DNA from: Chakrabartyella piscis
GTDB lineage: Bacteria; Bacillota; Clostridia; Lachnospirales; Anaerotignaceae
Direction: 5' to 3'
Assembly: GCA_030067835.1 (NCBI GenBank)
Contig: CP092441.1
Span: 310,001 to 374,000 of the forward strand
Length of the DNA: 64,000 nucleotides
Under the pieces are notes generated by a model. It was not told where the DNA came from. It worked only from the letters and a program-made list of their open reading frames with translations, and did not search any database. Below, one piece after another: positions 20,324 to 30,471 of this stretch. Both the position numbers and the translations under genes were made by a program. How positions within the stretch are numbered: the stretch's first letter is position 1; the number at the start of each line of letters is the position of its first letter.

Positions 20324-22135
20324 ATGAAACGAATGGTGGGAATCAGAAAAATAGCTAGATTTGCTCGTGTTTTTCGCTGGGTTATTGTGGTGTTTATAGT
20401 TGGAATTCTTGCTTGGGGGTATACATTCCCAGAAGATATAAAAGTTTATTGGAGAAATCCATATAATACCGTAAATTCTGGATGGACACAGATGATAGAT
20501 GGACAATCTTATGACATTGAAACTGTACAAGATGCAATAGCAGTTGATATTGGGGAATCTGTTGTTTTGGAGCGTACCATTTGGGTTAAGGAAGAGGATC
20601 GTCATTTGATGTTTTATATAGAGCACCAAGAGGTGGATGTGTATATTGGCGATGAGCAGGTATATCACTTGGCACCACCTGAAGAGATGGACTTCTATGG
20701 CAGTGTTGGAAAACGTTGGGTTGAGGTTGCAATTCCAAAGGAGGCAAATGGTCAAACTTTGCGTGTTGAAATCTCTGGTCAATTCAGGCAATATCAGTCT
20801 ATGCCACTGAATATGTATTGGTTGAAATATGATGATATACAAAGTGCGCAAGCCTATGATATGTGGATAAGCAATACAGCGGCATTTGTGTTGCTTGCTT
20901 TGGCAGTTATGTCTTACGCCAATGCAATGATATGGAAAAACAAAAAGTTACGACGATATCTATTTGCAGTAGGCGATTTATATCTTATGATTGGATTGTG
21001 GCTATGTGCCAATATCAATTTGATTGCCATTATTTTTGGAAGAGTGCCAATCTCCTCTATATTGTCTATGATATTTGTGCGTATAATAACAGTTACGTTT
21101 TATCAAGTCTGCATATCCTCTATTAGAGAACAATCAAAATGGTTGCCAATTATAGGCATTTTTGCATGGGGTAATTTGATTGGATCACTGGTTTTACAGT
21201 TTGTGTTTGGTATTTCATTGGTTTCTCAATTATATGGATATGCAATTGCAGTGTGTTTGGGGTCACTTGTTTATTTGATTGGGATGGTATATCAATTCAT
21301 CACAAAGCCATATACACGAAAAGAGCAACGTATTTACTATTCATCTGCTATTTTGCTTGTAGCGGTTTTGTGTGAAGCTATTTTCAGTTTGCGTCATAGT
21401 ATTTTTGGACAATACACAGGCATTGCTGTTGCAGTAGGTGGTATCATCCATGCAATTTTAGTACACATCTTCTTGGTGAGCAATGAATCTGTTAGCGATG
21501 TACAGAAACGAGAATTGGAAGCCCATTACAAAGTATTGCAGAAAAAACCTTTGACCAGTCAAATCAATGCACATTTCTTAGGCAATGCACTCAACTCCAT
21601 CAGTGCCTATTGCAAAGAAGACCCAGAAAGAGCAGATGTAGCGGTGCAAATATTGGCAAAATATATGCGTGAGTTCATGCATTTGGTCAATACAGGGGAC
21701 AATGTGTCTGTGGAAGACGAACTATATTTATTGGAATTGTATTCTGACCTTCAAAGAATACGATTTGATGATTCCATTGTATTTGAAGTGACCAATGAGT
21801 TTGATGACTTTGAATTGCCACCACTTTCGTTGCAACCTTTGGTAGAAAATGCGGTTTGGCATGGGATTCGTGCTACAATTGGTGAAGGTGTTGTCAAAAT
21901 CAAAACAGAAAAGTTTCAAAATATGGGGGTTGTCATCATCAGTGACAATGGCGTTGGATTTGAAATGGATGAATCAGAAACCTATATGGGGGTTAGTTTA
22001 ACCAACATAAAATCTCGTATTATGGAAATGGGTGGCACCATGCATATCCATAGTCGTGTGGGACAAGGTACAGAAGTTGTTTTGCGTGTACCAATTGAAG
22101 TGGCATTAGAATTGAATGAGGAGGATTTGGTATGA
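20324..22135 (+). CDS. LytS/YpdA-type sensor histidine kinase with extracellular domain
   Basis: A 603-residue sensor of a two-component system. Residues 14-34 are a first membrane helix, and about 35-180 an extracytoplasmic domain that looks like a beta-sandwich sensor. Seven or so membrane helices follow to about residue 395, the plan of 7TM-DISM receptors. The cytoplasmic part has a His_kinase box SQINAHFLGNALNSI (phospho-acceptor H) and an ATPase domain with PLVENAVWHGI and SDNGVGFEMDESE plus GVSLTNIKSRI. Start at ATG 20324 with AAAGGGGTGA upstream. The stop overlaps the response regulator by 4 bases. Its place just before the pilus genes suggests it controls them. Confidence 0.88.
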   Translation: MKRMVGIRKIARFARVFRWVIVVFIVGILAWGYTFPEDIKVYWRNPYNTVNSGWTQMIDGQSYDIETVQDAIAVDIGESVVLERTIWVKEEDRHLMFYIEHQEVDVYIGDEQVYHLAPPEEMDFYGSVGKRWVEVAIPKEANGQTLRVEISGQFRQYQSMPLNMYWLKYDDIQSAQAYDMWISNTAAFVLLALAVMSYANAMIWKNKKLRRYLFAVGDLYLMIGLWLCANINLIAIIFGRVPISSILSMIFVRIITVTFYQVCISSIREQSKWLPIIGIFAWGNLIGSLVLQFVFGISLVSQLYGYAIAVCLGSLVYLIGMVYQFITKPYTRKEQRIYYSSAILLVAVLCEAIFSLRHSIFGQYTGIAVAVGGIIHAILVHIFLVSNESVSDVQKRELEAHYKVLQKKPLTSQINAHFLGNALNSISAYCKEDPERADVAVQILAKYMREFMHLVNTGDNVSVEDELYLLELYSDLQRIRFDDSIVFEVTNEFDDFELPPLSLQPLVENAVWHGIRATIGEGVVKIKTEKFQNMGVVIISDNGVGFEMDESETYMGVSLTNIKSRIMEMGGTMHIHSRVGQGTEVVLRVPIEVALELNEEDLV

Positions 22136-23013
22136 AAATTATTTATGTAGATGACGAACGTAGTGCACATGTCAATTTTGCTTTTCATATCAAAGAACGC
22201 ACAGATATTTCCATGATTGCATATTTCAAAGATTGCAAAGAACCATTGGAATATGTAGAAATGCATGATGTGGATTGTGCTTTTTTGGATATTGATTTGC
22301 CAGGTGGTAATGGCATTGAAATTGCCAAGGAATTGAAACGCATCCAACCAGAAATGGAAGTGGTATTCATCACCAGCCACGATGAATTTGCAAGGGAAGC
22401 CTATAAAGTAGGTGGTCGTGGCTATTTATCCAAACCATATAGCAATGAAGAATTGGATGAAATTATCACACGTGTTGGAAAACTGGTCAAAAGACCACCA
22501 TCTGCAAAAGAAAAACAATATGATTTGGAAGTGCCACATATATTTGCAAAAACCTTTGGTAATTTTGATTTGTTGTTGGATGGAAAATCAGTGCATTTCA
22601 AAAATGCTAAGGTAAAAGAATTGCTTGCATTTTTGGTGGATCAAATGGGTGGTACTGCAAGCAATGCACAAATTTTCTTTGCCCTGTGGGAAAAACAAGA
22701 ATACACCAAATCCACTTCTACATATGTAAGGAGAACGGTACGTAGTTTGAAAGAAGAATTGGATGGGTATGGAATTGGTCATATTTTGATTTCCAAACGC
22801 AATAGTATTTGCATTGATGTGGATGCCATTGCTTGCGATTACTATGACTTGCTACAAGGAAGTAGGTTTGCACTACGTCATTACAATGGAAAATATATGA
22901 GCCAATATTCTTGGGGTGAAGAAACCATACCTGTCATTGAACGTATGGCAATGGCATTGGAGACACAATCAGAACCAAATGAGAAGTTGAAATATGGAAT
23001 TTCAAAAATGTAA
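22132..23013 (+). CDS. Response regulator with SARP/BTAD-like output domain
   Basis: A 293-residue regulator. Residues 1-115 are a receiver domain with the acidic pocket YVDDE, the phospho-acceptor aspartate in CAFLDIDLPGG (near residue 54), and KPYS with the conserved lysine. From about residue 140 comes a winged-helix domain of the transcriptional-activator (SARP) type: FGNFDLLLDGKSVHFKNAKV, ELLAFLVDQMGG and TYVRRTVRSLKEEL. This class replaces the LytTR output usually paired with LytS-type kinases. It is translationally coupled to the kinase and followed by a terminator and then the pilus operon on the same strand, its likely target. Confidence 0.88.
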   Translation: MKIIYVDDERSAHVNFAFHIKERTDISMIAYFKDCKEPLEYVEMHDVDCAFLDIDLPGGNGIEIAKELKRIQPEMEVVFITSHDEFAREAYKVGGRGYLSKPYSNEELDEIITRVGKLVKRPPSAKEKQYDLEVPHIFAKTFGNFDLLLDGKSVHFKNAKVKELLAFLVDQMGGTASNAQIFFALWEKQEYTKSTSTYVRRTVRSLKEELDGYGIGHILISKRNSICIDVDAIACDYYDLLQGSRFALRHYNGKYMSQYSWGEETIPVIERMAMALETQSEPNEKLKYGISKM

Positions 23014-23022
23014 ATAACAACC

Positions 23023-23070
23023 AAAAAAGGTATATTATACAAGTGCTAATTGTATGATGTGCCTTTTTTT
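23023..23070 (+). terminator. Intrinsic terminator of the two-component operon
   Basis: AAAAAAGG...ACAAG and TTGT...CCTTTTTTT form a long imperfect stem ending in seven T. Confidence 0.7.
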
Positions 23071-23183
23071 GATGTGCAAAAATTGAAATGTATTGAAAAA
23101 AGTACAAAAAAAATAAAAATATTTAAAAAAATTGCAAAAAAACGTTGAAAATGCTCTTATTTTGTCCGCTTCATGGCCTACTG

Positions 23184-23229
23184 TTGATGATACCATTTGA
23201 TACAATGATTACAACGGATTGTATACAAT
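23184..23229 (+). promoter_or_regulatory. Candidate regulated promoter of the pilus operon
   Basis: TTGATGATACC at 23184 and TTGATACAATG at 23197 are direct repeats 13 bases apart, and a further palindromic TTGTATACAAT lies at 23219-23229. The TATACA/TACAAT there may be a -10 box with a poor -35 spacing, as expected for an activator-dependent promoter. SARP-type regulators bind direct repeats; the link to the upstream regulator is inference. Confidence 0.4.
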
Positions 23230-23298
23230 AATTTAATGCATATAGGAATAATATGAAAAATGAAATCAAGATAATTGACTTGGAAGTGAGGTGAGTGG

Positions 23299-26200
23299 AT
23301 GATCGAGAAAATGAGATATACAGCAGCGTTATGGAGACGTATATTTGTACTTGTTGTGATTGGGATGTTGGTGATGAATCAAACGGTGGCATCATTCACA
23401 GCCTTTGCAACAGAAGTGGAAACCATAACACAAGTCACATCAGAAAACACAGAATCATCAAGCGGTTCAGAATCCACAGAAGGTTCAGAATCCACAGAAG
23501 GTTCAGAGTCAACAAGTGGTTCAGAATCATCAGAAAGCACTGAATCCACAGAAGGTTCAGAATCAACAGAAAATACCGAAACACCAGATGAAACAGAAAC
23601 ACCAGATGAAACAGAAACACCAGACGAAACAGAAACACCAGATGAAACAGAAACACCAGACGAAACAGAAACACCAGATGAAACAGAAACACCAGATGAA
23701 ACTGAAATTCCAGACGAAACTGAAACACCAGACGAAAGTGAAACACCAGACGAAACAGAAATACCAGATGAAACAGAAACACCAGATAGCACAGAAACAC
23801 CAGATAGCACTGAAACACCTAATGAAGAAACAAGCACAGGTGGCGGTTCAGGTGGTGGTGGAAGTGATGAAGAATCAGAAGAAACCATAGATCCAGACGC
23901 AGAAGTGGATACAGAAGAAACATTGGCACCAGAAATACCATTGGAAAATGAATTATTAGAAGAAGTGGTACCAGAATTGCTTGCAACAACTGCAACAGTG
24001 GCATATGGCAGCTTTACTTTTACAATGCCAGAAAGCAGTGATGCAACAGCAACCTTTGACGTAACTGTTTACATCCAGCGTGCAGCAGATGGTGCATACC
24101 ATTCTCATACTTGGAATGCAACAGAAACCTATAGCATTTCAGCAACCAATGCAACAGAAATTACCTTAACACAAGCGTGGGTTGAAGTATATGGAAATGG
24201 TGCCAGTACCATGGAAGGTAAGTTGACAGGTCTGGTATCAGGTGAAACCGTTACCATAGAAGATATTTTGATTGCTTTGCCAGATGAATGGGTTGATACT
24301 GCATACCAATATGATGAAACATACATCACTTTGGTGGCAACCAGTTCTGTAGCAGATGAAGTTGTTGTGGTAAATCCAGCAACCACATTGTTGTCATCAG
24401 GAAGCAATATCTTAGCAGGTTCTATTACAATTGAAGGTGCTGTGGATACAACAGAGTATACATATGGTGATTTCCAATTCAAATTGCCAACAACTACAAT
24501 AGATACAGAAGGCAATACAGTGGACATTGACTCCACAACAGACTATACAGTAACCGTTTATTTGGAACGTACCTATCAAGGGTCAGCATTCACACCAAAT
24601 GGATTTGAAGACTATGGTTTTTCTGTTACAGATACAGCGGGAAGCGTAGAAGAACGTGCTTTTCGTTTGACAACAACTTGGTTGGATTTGTTTGGAGATG
24701 GCTCCAGTCTTGGTACCTATATGGGAACCATAACAGGACTTTCACCAGGAGATGCAGTATGTATAAGAGATATTTTATTATCCAAATTGGATATCAACTT
24801 GGAATGGGCAGAGCAAATGGATACCACATATGTGACAATCCAAGTAGCAAGCTCCAATGGTGCAGAAGTGATCACTGTTCCACAAAATCAATTGGTTTTG
24901 GTGGCAGACACAGTGACAGAAATGGAAGAAATCACTTCTGGTATGGAAGTATTGCCAGAAAGCGATATCCAACAATTGACAGATGATACCTTGGATGTAG
25001 AAGGAAACATCATTTTGTTTATGCTCAGCAATTACAATGTGGTTTCATTGAAAGACATAGAAGCAACACACATTGTTGGTCCAATCATTGCACAAGAAAG
25101 TGCTTATCGAACAGGAAATGAATTTGCAAGCGGCAGCACAGATAGTACAGTCAATGCAGATTACTTGATTGCATCAGATTATTCCAGAGGAGTTTCTTCC
25201 TATGTAGGTATTCTAAATGCAATTGATCATTCTCCATATGATTCCACTTTCAAATTGAATTATGGTTTTGAAGTGGTGACCACAGATGCCAATGGTTTTG
25301 GATGGGCAACAGATTTTACACCACCAAATTTCTACACAAGAGAAACAGAGTTTTACGACAATGATATTTTGGTAGGTGTATCCCAAGAAGAAATTGATTC
25401 GGAATTGCGTGATGTGGTATACCTTTATCGTGAAAATCCAGTGATTTCCTTCTATTCACCAAATGCAGAAGGCTATGTGACAAACTATGACACAAACGGG
25501 AACATTCAAAGTGCCAAAACATTAACTTTGCAAAATGATGACTATATCGATTTCGATGATTATTGGGATGATATCATCGATGCAAGTGAATATATGTTGG
25601 AATATGGCAGCTTGACATCTGACCAAAGCGATGAAATCATTGTCATCAATGCGTATGGTAAAACCAGCATAACTTTGGAAGCTGGATATAGCTACTTGAT
25701 CCAAAATGCAAATGTACTGGCAACAGTGGATATTGATTTCCCAGAAGACGAAAATGGAAATGAAATTTACGATTTCTTTGACAATCTATATCCAGGAACC
25801 ACAATCATCAATTTTGATGGCGCAACCGTAAATCCAACTACCATAGATGGTAAGCTGGTATCACAATTCCCAGAAACACTCATCAATGGCGAAATGTTGG
25901 AGACTTTGTCTGGTGATGGTGGTGAATATAGTGAAATTGGAAATAAGATTATTTGGAATTTGCCAAATGTAGTGACAAATGGCGAATCCAAACGTTTGGT
26001 ATTCTCCACAGTGGGACCAAATGTTGCAGGACATATTGTAGCACCATATGCAGAGCTTTGGAACTACTACGAATCCTCCAGTGGCGTGATCACATGGGGT
26101 GGTGGTAACCTGAATGGTACTGCAATCGTGGCAGATTTCCACGGTGGATATATGGAAATGCACATGTGGGCGTTTAGCGGTTTGGAAGAAATTAGCACAG

Positions 26201-27540
26201 CTGTTTCTTTGACAGCAGAAAAGATTTATACCAATGGGAATTTGGCAAATCAATCCTTTGATTTTATTTTGGAAAAAGTAGATGGAGCAAATTACGATGG
26301 CTTGTCAGACACATTTGCTTTCCCATACACAGCAACCAGTGATTCCAGTGGTATGATTCGATTCCCGTCAATTGTATTTGATGTGGATTCCAGTATCAAC
26401 TATCCAAAAGAATACAAATTTACCATCAAAGAAGTAATTCCAGAAACACCAAGAACCGATATCACATATGATGCAGGTGAATATCTCGTTACAGTCAAAG
26501 TATATGAAACAAGAACAACTGTGGTGGATATGACATATGTAACATTGACCAATGACTATATCATTACACAAGAAGGCGAATCTGTAGATGATATGACCTT
26601 TACCAATGTGAAACGTGTAGAAGAAGGTGGCACCACTTCCTATAGCTTCACCAAAATTTCAGAAGAAGGCAATGCGCTCAATGGTGCACAGTTTATTTTG
26701 AGCAAAGATCCAGTAAACTGGACAGATGCAATCACCTATGTCAGTGGTTATGTGACATTGGAAGATGGTAGCATCAGTGAATATGTTATTTTGGAAACAG
26801 ATGCAGAAGGTGATGAAGAAGTGGCAGAAGTGAGCACCACTACAGTAGAAGTGGGTTCCATCACCTTTGAGAACTTAGAACTGAATACAACTTATTACTT
26901 TAAAGAAATTTTAGCTCCAACAGGATATGATGTTGCAGCAGGATATTGGAAATTGGAAGTCAATGCATCTGGTGGAATCTTCATTACAGCAATGGATGGT
27001 GCACCAGAAATGGAAAACAATCAAATTGTCAACTATCCAACACCAATAGAGAAAATTGATGTGACATTATACAAACAAACCCATACAGGCAATACCCTTG
27101 CAGGTGCTGTATTTGTGGTAGAACGTGTATTGTCTTTGGAAAATCCAGTTGTAGTAGAAGGTGGATATCATGGTATATTCACAAGTGATGAAAATGGGAA
27201 TCTTCTCATTACGGATTTGTTGTATGATGGCGTGTATCGTATTACAGAAACCATTGCACCAGATGGATATATGATACCAGAAGAAATTGCGTATTGGTTG
27301 TTGGATGTACACAAAGATGGTTCTATTGAAATTTACGAACCGAATTTATACGAAGTGGGATCTAATGGCAGCCAAACATTGGTAGATGGTCTGATTTTGA
27401 TCAATACCAGAGAATATGTACTACCAACCACGGGTGGAGAAGGTAAATGGAAATATCTACTTGTAGGCTGTTTGATTATGATTTGTGCAAGTTTATGTTG
27501 TTGTTTACGATTGAGAAGAAAGAAGGGGACTTTACAATGA
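23299..27540 (+). CDS. Large LPxTG surface adhesin (pilus tip type) with TPDETE repeats
   Basis: A 1413-residue cell-wall protein. Residues 1-38 are a signal peptide with a long charged start. Next come a Ser/Glu/Thr stretch and about 14 near-perfect TPDETE hexapeptides (about residues 95-175), a flexible stalk. The large middle region is beta-rich. Around residues 973-1105 a FctA-like pilin domain (LTAEKIYTNGNLANQSFDF...FTIKEVIPE) appears, then two SpaA/Cna-B-like domains (about 1115-1230 and 1255-1360), each ending KEILAPTGY or TETIAPDGY. These domains usually form isopeptide bonds. The C-terminus has LPTTGG (1375-1380), a hydrophobic helix and LRRKK. GAGGTG precedes the ATG, and the stop overlaps the pilin gene. 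Confidence 0.9.
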   Translation: MIEKMRYTAALWRRIFVLVVIGMLVMNQTVASFTAFATEVETITQVTSENTESSSGSESTEGSESTEGSESTSGSESSESTESTEGSESTENTETPDETETPDETETPDETETPDETETPDETETPDETETPDETEIPDETETPDESETPDETEIPDETETPDSTETPDSTETPNEETSTGGGSGGGGSDEESEETIDPDAEVDTEETLAPEIPLENELLEEVVPELLATTATVAYGSFTFTMPESSDATATFDVTVYIQRAADGAYHSHTWNATETYSISATNATEITLTQAWVEVYGNGASTMEGKLTGLVSGETVTIEDILIALPDEWVDTAYQYDETYITLVATSSVADEVVVVNPATTLLSSGSNILAGSITIEGAVDTTEYTYGDFQFKLPTTTIDTEGNTVDIDSTTDYTVTVYLERTYQGSAFTPNGFEDYGFSVTDTAGSVEERAFRLTTTWLDLFGDGSSLGTYMGTITGLSPGDAVCIRDILLSKLDINLEWAEQMDTTYVTIQVASSNGAEVITVPQNQLVLVADTVTEMEEITSGMEVLPESDIQQLTDDTLDVEGNIILFMLSNYNVVSLKDIEATHIVGPIIAQESAYRTGNEFASGSTDSTVNADYLIASDYSRGVSSYVGILNAIDHSPYDSTFKLNYGFEVVTTDANGFGWATDFTPPNFYTRETEFYDNDILVGVSQEEIDSELRDVVYLYRENPVISFYSPNAEGYVTNYDTNGNIQSAKTLTLQNDDYIDFDDYWDDIIDASEYMLEYGSLTSDQSDEIIVINAYGKTSITLEAGYSYLIQNANVLATVDIDFPEDENGNEIYDFFDNLYPGTTIINFDGATVNPTTIDGKLVSQFPETLINGEMLETLSGDGGEYSEIGNKIIWNLPNVVTNGESKRLVFSTVGPNVAGHIVAPYAELWNYYESSSGVITWGGGNLNGTAIVADFHGGYMEMHMWAFSGLEEISTAVSLTAEKIYTNGNLANQSFDFILEKVDGANYDGLSDTFAFPYTATSDSSGMIRFPSIVFDVDSSINYPKEYKFTIKEVIPETPRTDITYDAGEYLVTVKVYETRTTVVDMTYVTLTNDYIITQEGESVDDMTFTNVKRVEEGGTTSYSFTKISEEGNALNGAQFILSKDPVNWTDAITYVSGYVTLEDGSISEYVILETDAEGDEEVAEVSTTTVEVGSITFENLELNTTYYFKEILAPTGYDVAAGYWKLEVNASGGIFITAMDGAPEMENNQIVNYPTPIEKIDVTLYKQTHTGNTLAGAVFVVERVLSLENPVVVEGGYHGIFTSDENGNLLITDLLYDGVYRITETIAPDGYMIPEEIAYWLLDVHKDGSIEIYEPNLYEVGSNGSQTLVDGLILINTREYVLPTTGGEGKWKYLLVGCLIMICASLCCCLRLRRKKGTLQ
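23578..23826. repeat. 18-bp coding tandem repeats (TPDETE)
   Basis: The unit ACACCAGATGAAACAGAA repeats about 14 times with few changes inside the adhesin gene. Its length is a multiple of three, so copy-number change would lengthen or shorten the stalk without a frameshift. Confidence 0.9.
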
Positions 27541-29360
27541 AACGAATTTTATCCAGATTTTTAGTATCTTTAACACTTGTTGTAGCAGTGATTTCCAGTA
27601 TGATTCCAACAATGGCTTTTGCAGAAGAAACAAAAATAGGTAGTGGGGACTATTCCATTACCATCATCAACGAAGTGGAAACAGGGATTACCATTGATGG
27701 CGATTGGTTCCATGCCTATCAACTTTTGGTGGCAGATAGTTTGACCACCTATGCAGTACATGCAGATTTTGTGGATTTCTTCTCTGGAATCAAAACAGGT
27801 GCAGATAATACCAAATTCTACTTTGATGTTGCTTTGAAAGCAATTGAAGATGCACAAGTTGCTGTAGATGCATTTGGTGATGATTTGACCAGTATGGATG
27901 CAATCAATGCACTATATGATTTGCAAGTGGCAGAAGATGATTACAACCAATTGGTAGGTCAATATTTGGAAACCTTCCAAAGTGGCGATCCATATGAATT
28001 GGTAGTGGATTTGCGTAACTATGTACAATATGACACAGAAAATGGCGATTTGATTGCTTGTATCGCACATAACCAAGCAACATCAAATAGTGATGGTAGC
28101 GAATCTGTTAAATTGACAGGTTTGACAGAAGGGTACTACTTTGTATTGGATGAAGAAAGTACACTTACAGGTGTTGGGATTGCTTCCAGTGGTGCGTTGG
28201 TTCCAGTTGGTAGCGATGTTGGTGGAGATGCAACCATCTATGTAAAAAATAGCGTTCCTGTAGTAGATAAGAGCATTTTGCACAACGACTTGGGCAGTTT
28301 TGTATATGTACCAGAAGATGCAAGTGGAGATGATACACAAGATGGACAATGGGATATCGTAGGGGATTATGAAGTTGGCGATACAGCTTATTTCTTGGTT
28401 ACTTCCACATTGCCAAATAATATTGATTCCTATAATTTTGATGGAACATCAACAAATAGCTATGATGATTACTACTATGAATTGTCTGATACCATGAGCG
28501 ATGGTATTACATACCAAAAAAATGCAAAGGTATATGTAGATAGAAATGGAACAACAGAATTGGATGATGACTATTATACAGTAGATCACAGTGGAACAAG
28601 CAATGGTTTTGTGATCCAAGTCAATGTAAAAGGTTTGAAAGCAGATTCCAGATATACAAATACAACCACTTTGTACACACATTACACAGGTGTTGTGAAT
28701 GCAAATGCAGAAGTTTCCAAAGACTATGAAGAAAATACAATAACATTGAGCTTCAACAGCAACCCTAGTGATAGCAGCTACATTGGTTCTGACTCTGTAA
28801 CTGTATATTCCTATACATTTGACTTGGAAATCACAAAAATGGACGAAAATGGCGATCCTCTTGCAGGTGCAACCTTTGGTATTTACGATGGTTCCATTTG
28901 GATTCCAGTGAAATATTTGGATACAGAAGAAGGCGTAGATTATTACTATTTGGCACCAAGTATGACAATAGATTCCAATAACACAGGTTACGTTGTAACA
29001 AATAGTACAGGTGAATTTGTCATCTATGGTTTGGATGATGCAATTGAATACGTATTGAAAGAAGAATCAGCACCAACTGGTTATAATGCAATTGATCCAA
29101 TTCCATTTATCATTGAAGCAACGTACGATAGCACAACAGGAACAATTGTAACATTGACAGACAACAGTGCTTCCATCAAAAATTCAGGAAATCAATCTGG
29201 TTTCGAAGCAGAAATCATGAACCGTAAAACGGTATTGTTGCCATCCACTGGTGGTATCGGTACCATTATATTCCAAATTGGCGGAGCGTTGTTGATGCTC
29301 GGTGCAGCGTTGTATCTCATCTTGGGCATGAAAAAGAAATCTGAAAAAGAAAATCAATAG
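27537..29360 (+). CDS. Backbone pilin with D2 isopeptide domain and LPSTGG
   Basis: A 607-residue major pilin of the SpaA/Gram-positive pilus class. The ATG at 27537 overlaps the adhesin stop by 4 bases and follows AAGGGGA; the longer in-frame start is inside the upstream gene. Residues 1-27 are a signal peptide ending near AFAEE. An N-terminal domain leads to a D2 isopeptide domain starting at NSVPVVDKSIL, whose lysine is the likely sortase linkage site (pilin motif). A C-terminal SpaA-like domain (LEITKMDENGDPLAGATFG to KEESAPTGYN) precedes LPSTGG (568-573), a membrane helix and basic tail. Sortase C would polymerise it into the fibre. Confidence 0.92.
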   Translation: MKRILSRFLVSLTLVVAVISSMIPTMAFAEETKIGSGDYSITIINEVETGITIDGDWFHAYQLLVADSLTTYAVHADFVDFFSGIKTGADNTKFYFDVALKAIEDAQVAVDAFGDDLTSMDAINALYDLQVAEDDYNQLVGQYLETFQSGDPYELVVDLRNYVQYDTENGDLIACIAHNQATSNSDGSESVKLTGLTEGYYFVLDEESTLTGVGIASSGALVPVGSDVGGDATIYVKNSVPVVDKSILHNDLGSFVYVPEDASGDDTQDGQWDIVGDYEVGDTAYFLVTSTLPNNIDSYNFDGTSTNSYDDYYYELSDTMSDGITYQKNAKVYVDRNGTTELDDDYYTVDHSGTSNGFVIQVNVKGLKADSRYTNTTTLYTHYTGVVNANAEVSKDYEENTITLSFNSNPSDSSYIGSDSVTVYSYTFDLEITKMDENGDPLAGATFGIYDGSIWIPVKYLDTEEGVDYYYLAPSMTIDSNNTGYVVTNSTGEFVIYGLDDAIEYVLKEESAPTGYNAIDPIPFIIEATYDSTTGTIVTLTDNSASIKNSGNQSGFEAEIMNRKTVLLPSTGGIGTIIFQIGGALLMLGAALYLILGMKKKSEKENQ

Positions 29361-29480
29361 TCCCAATTAAAGATAAAAGGGTTTTTATATCTTGTAGAGT
29401 ACGCATTGTATGCGTACCAAAAGCAGAATGGATAATTAAGATATATCACGTATATTGGGTCTCGCTAAGTTTAATTGGAA
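29361..29480. repeat. MITE-like element, family A copy 3 (internally shortened)
   Basis: It begins immediately after the pilin stop codon with TCCCAATTAAAG and ends TTTAATTGGAA. The second internal palindrome is largely deleted, giving 120 bp. It lies between pilin and sortase genes within what looks like one operon. Confidence 0.85.
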
Positions 29481-29507
29481 AAACCACTAAAGAAAATCAA
29501 TTTGACT

Positions 29508-29532
29508 GTAGGGGCACCCTTTGTGGTTGTCC
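29508..29532. repeat. REP-like palindrome
   Basis: GTAGGGGCACC...GGTTGTCC: GTAG foot plus imperfect arms, 30 bases before the sortase start. Confidence 0.6.
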
Positions 29533-29561
29533 ACAATCTAAAATACAATAAGGAGTAAATA

Positions 29562-30419
29562 TTGCCTATGAAAAAACGTGTTTCGATTTTTGGTTGTATC
29601 TTAATATTTGTGTTGGGACTTGGCGTTATGTTCTATCCAACCATCAGCAATTGGGTGCATGAGCAAACAGCATCCTATGCAATTTCTGATTATTATGAAC
29701 AAATAAGCCAAAAAACCGAAGACGAAACCGCTGTTTTGTTTGCAGCAGCAAGGGCATACAATGCAACGCTTTCAGGTGATAGAGAATCCTTTTTGGAAGC
29801 AGAAGAAAATGAAGACAATAACATCCAAAACCCTGGATATTGGAACACATTTGATATCATGAACGATATCATTGGCGTTGTGGATATTCCTTCCATTAAA
29901 GTGACACTGCCCATTTATCATGGAACAGATGAAACCACATTACAAAAAGGTGTTGGACATTTGGAAGGTTCTGCTTTGCCAACAGGGGACATTGGAAACC
30001 ATACAGTGCTCACAGGACATACAGGTTTGCCATCTGTGGAATTGTTTACAGATTTAGACCAAGTGGTCATTGGTGATGTGTTCCATTTGCAAGTTTTGGA
30101 TCAGATTTTCACCTATGAAGTGAAAGAAATCAATGTGGTGTTGCCATCAGAAACAGAATCGCTGCAGGCACAAGCAGATAAAGATTTGGTGACTTTGGTA
30201 ACATGTACACCATATGGAATCAATTCTCACCGTTTGTTGGTGACAGGAGAACAAATTGCAGCGGAAACACAAGTGGCATCCACAAATACAACATCACATA
30301 GCAATGTCATTCAAAAAGCAAGTGCATTGGATAGCTTACCAATGTTGGTGGCAATTGCAGTTGGTTTGCTGGTATTGTTTATCATTGCAATTGTAATACG
30401 AAAACGTAAAAAAATGTAA
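29562..30419 (+). CDS. Class C sortase (pilus polymerase)
   Basis: A 285-residue sortase that joins pilin subunits through lysine. An N-terminal membrane helix (residues 8-25) and a C-terminal one (about 257-275) flank the catalytic domain, the two-anchor plan of class C. Catalytic residues are visible: His in VLTGHTGLP (near 152), Cys in LVTCTPYG (near 212) and Arg in SHRLLVTG (near 221). The start is taken as TTG because AGGAG is 6 bases upstream; ATG two codons later would be 12 bases away. It follows the backbone pilin across a MITE-like element. Confidence 0.93.
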   Translation: MPMKKRVSIFGCILIFVLGLGVMFYPTISNWVHEQTASYAISDYYEQISQKTEDETAVLFAAARAYNATLSGDRESFLEAEENEDNNIQNPGYWNTFDIMNDIIGVVDIPSIKVTLPIYHGTDETTLQKGVGHLEGSALPTGDIGNHTVLTGHTGLPSVELFTDLDQVVIGDVFHLQVLDQIFTYEVKEINVVLPSETESLQAQADKDLVTLVTCTPYGINSHRLLVTGEQIAAETQVASTNTTSHSNVIQKASALDSLPMLVAIAVGLLVLFIIAIVIRKRKKM

Positions 30420-30471
30420 ACGTAATGAATATAAAAACTAGAAATAGAAAACAAGAAAGGAGGCGATGGTA

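Noticed and set aside
23578-23826. Regular direct repeats considered as a CRISPR array
   Set aside because: There are no unique spacers; the repeats are contiguous and translate as TPDETE. No cas genes are in the window.
23379-23888. 169- and 127-codon minus-strand frames and a 124-codon plus frame over the TPDETE repeats
   Set aside because: All are other-frame readings of the 18-bp tandem repeat.
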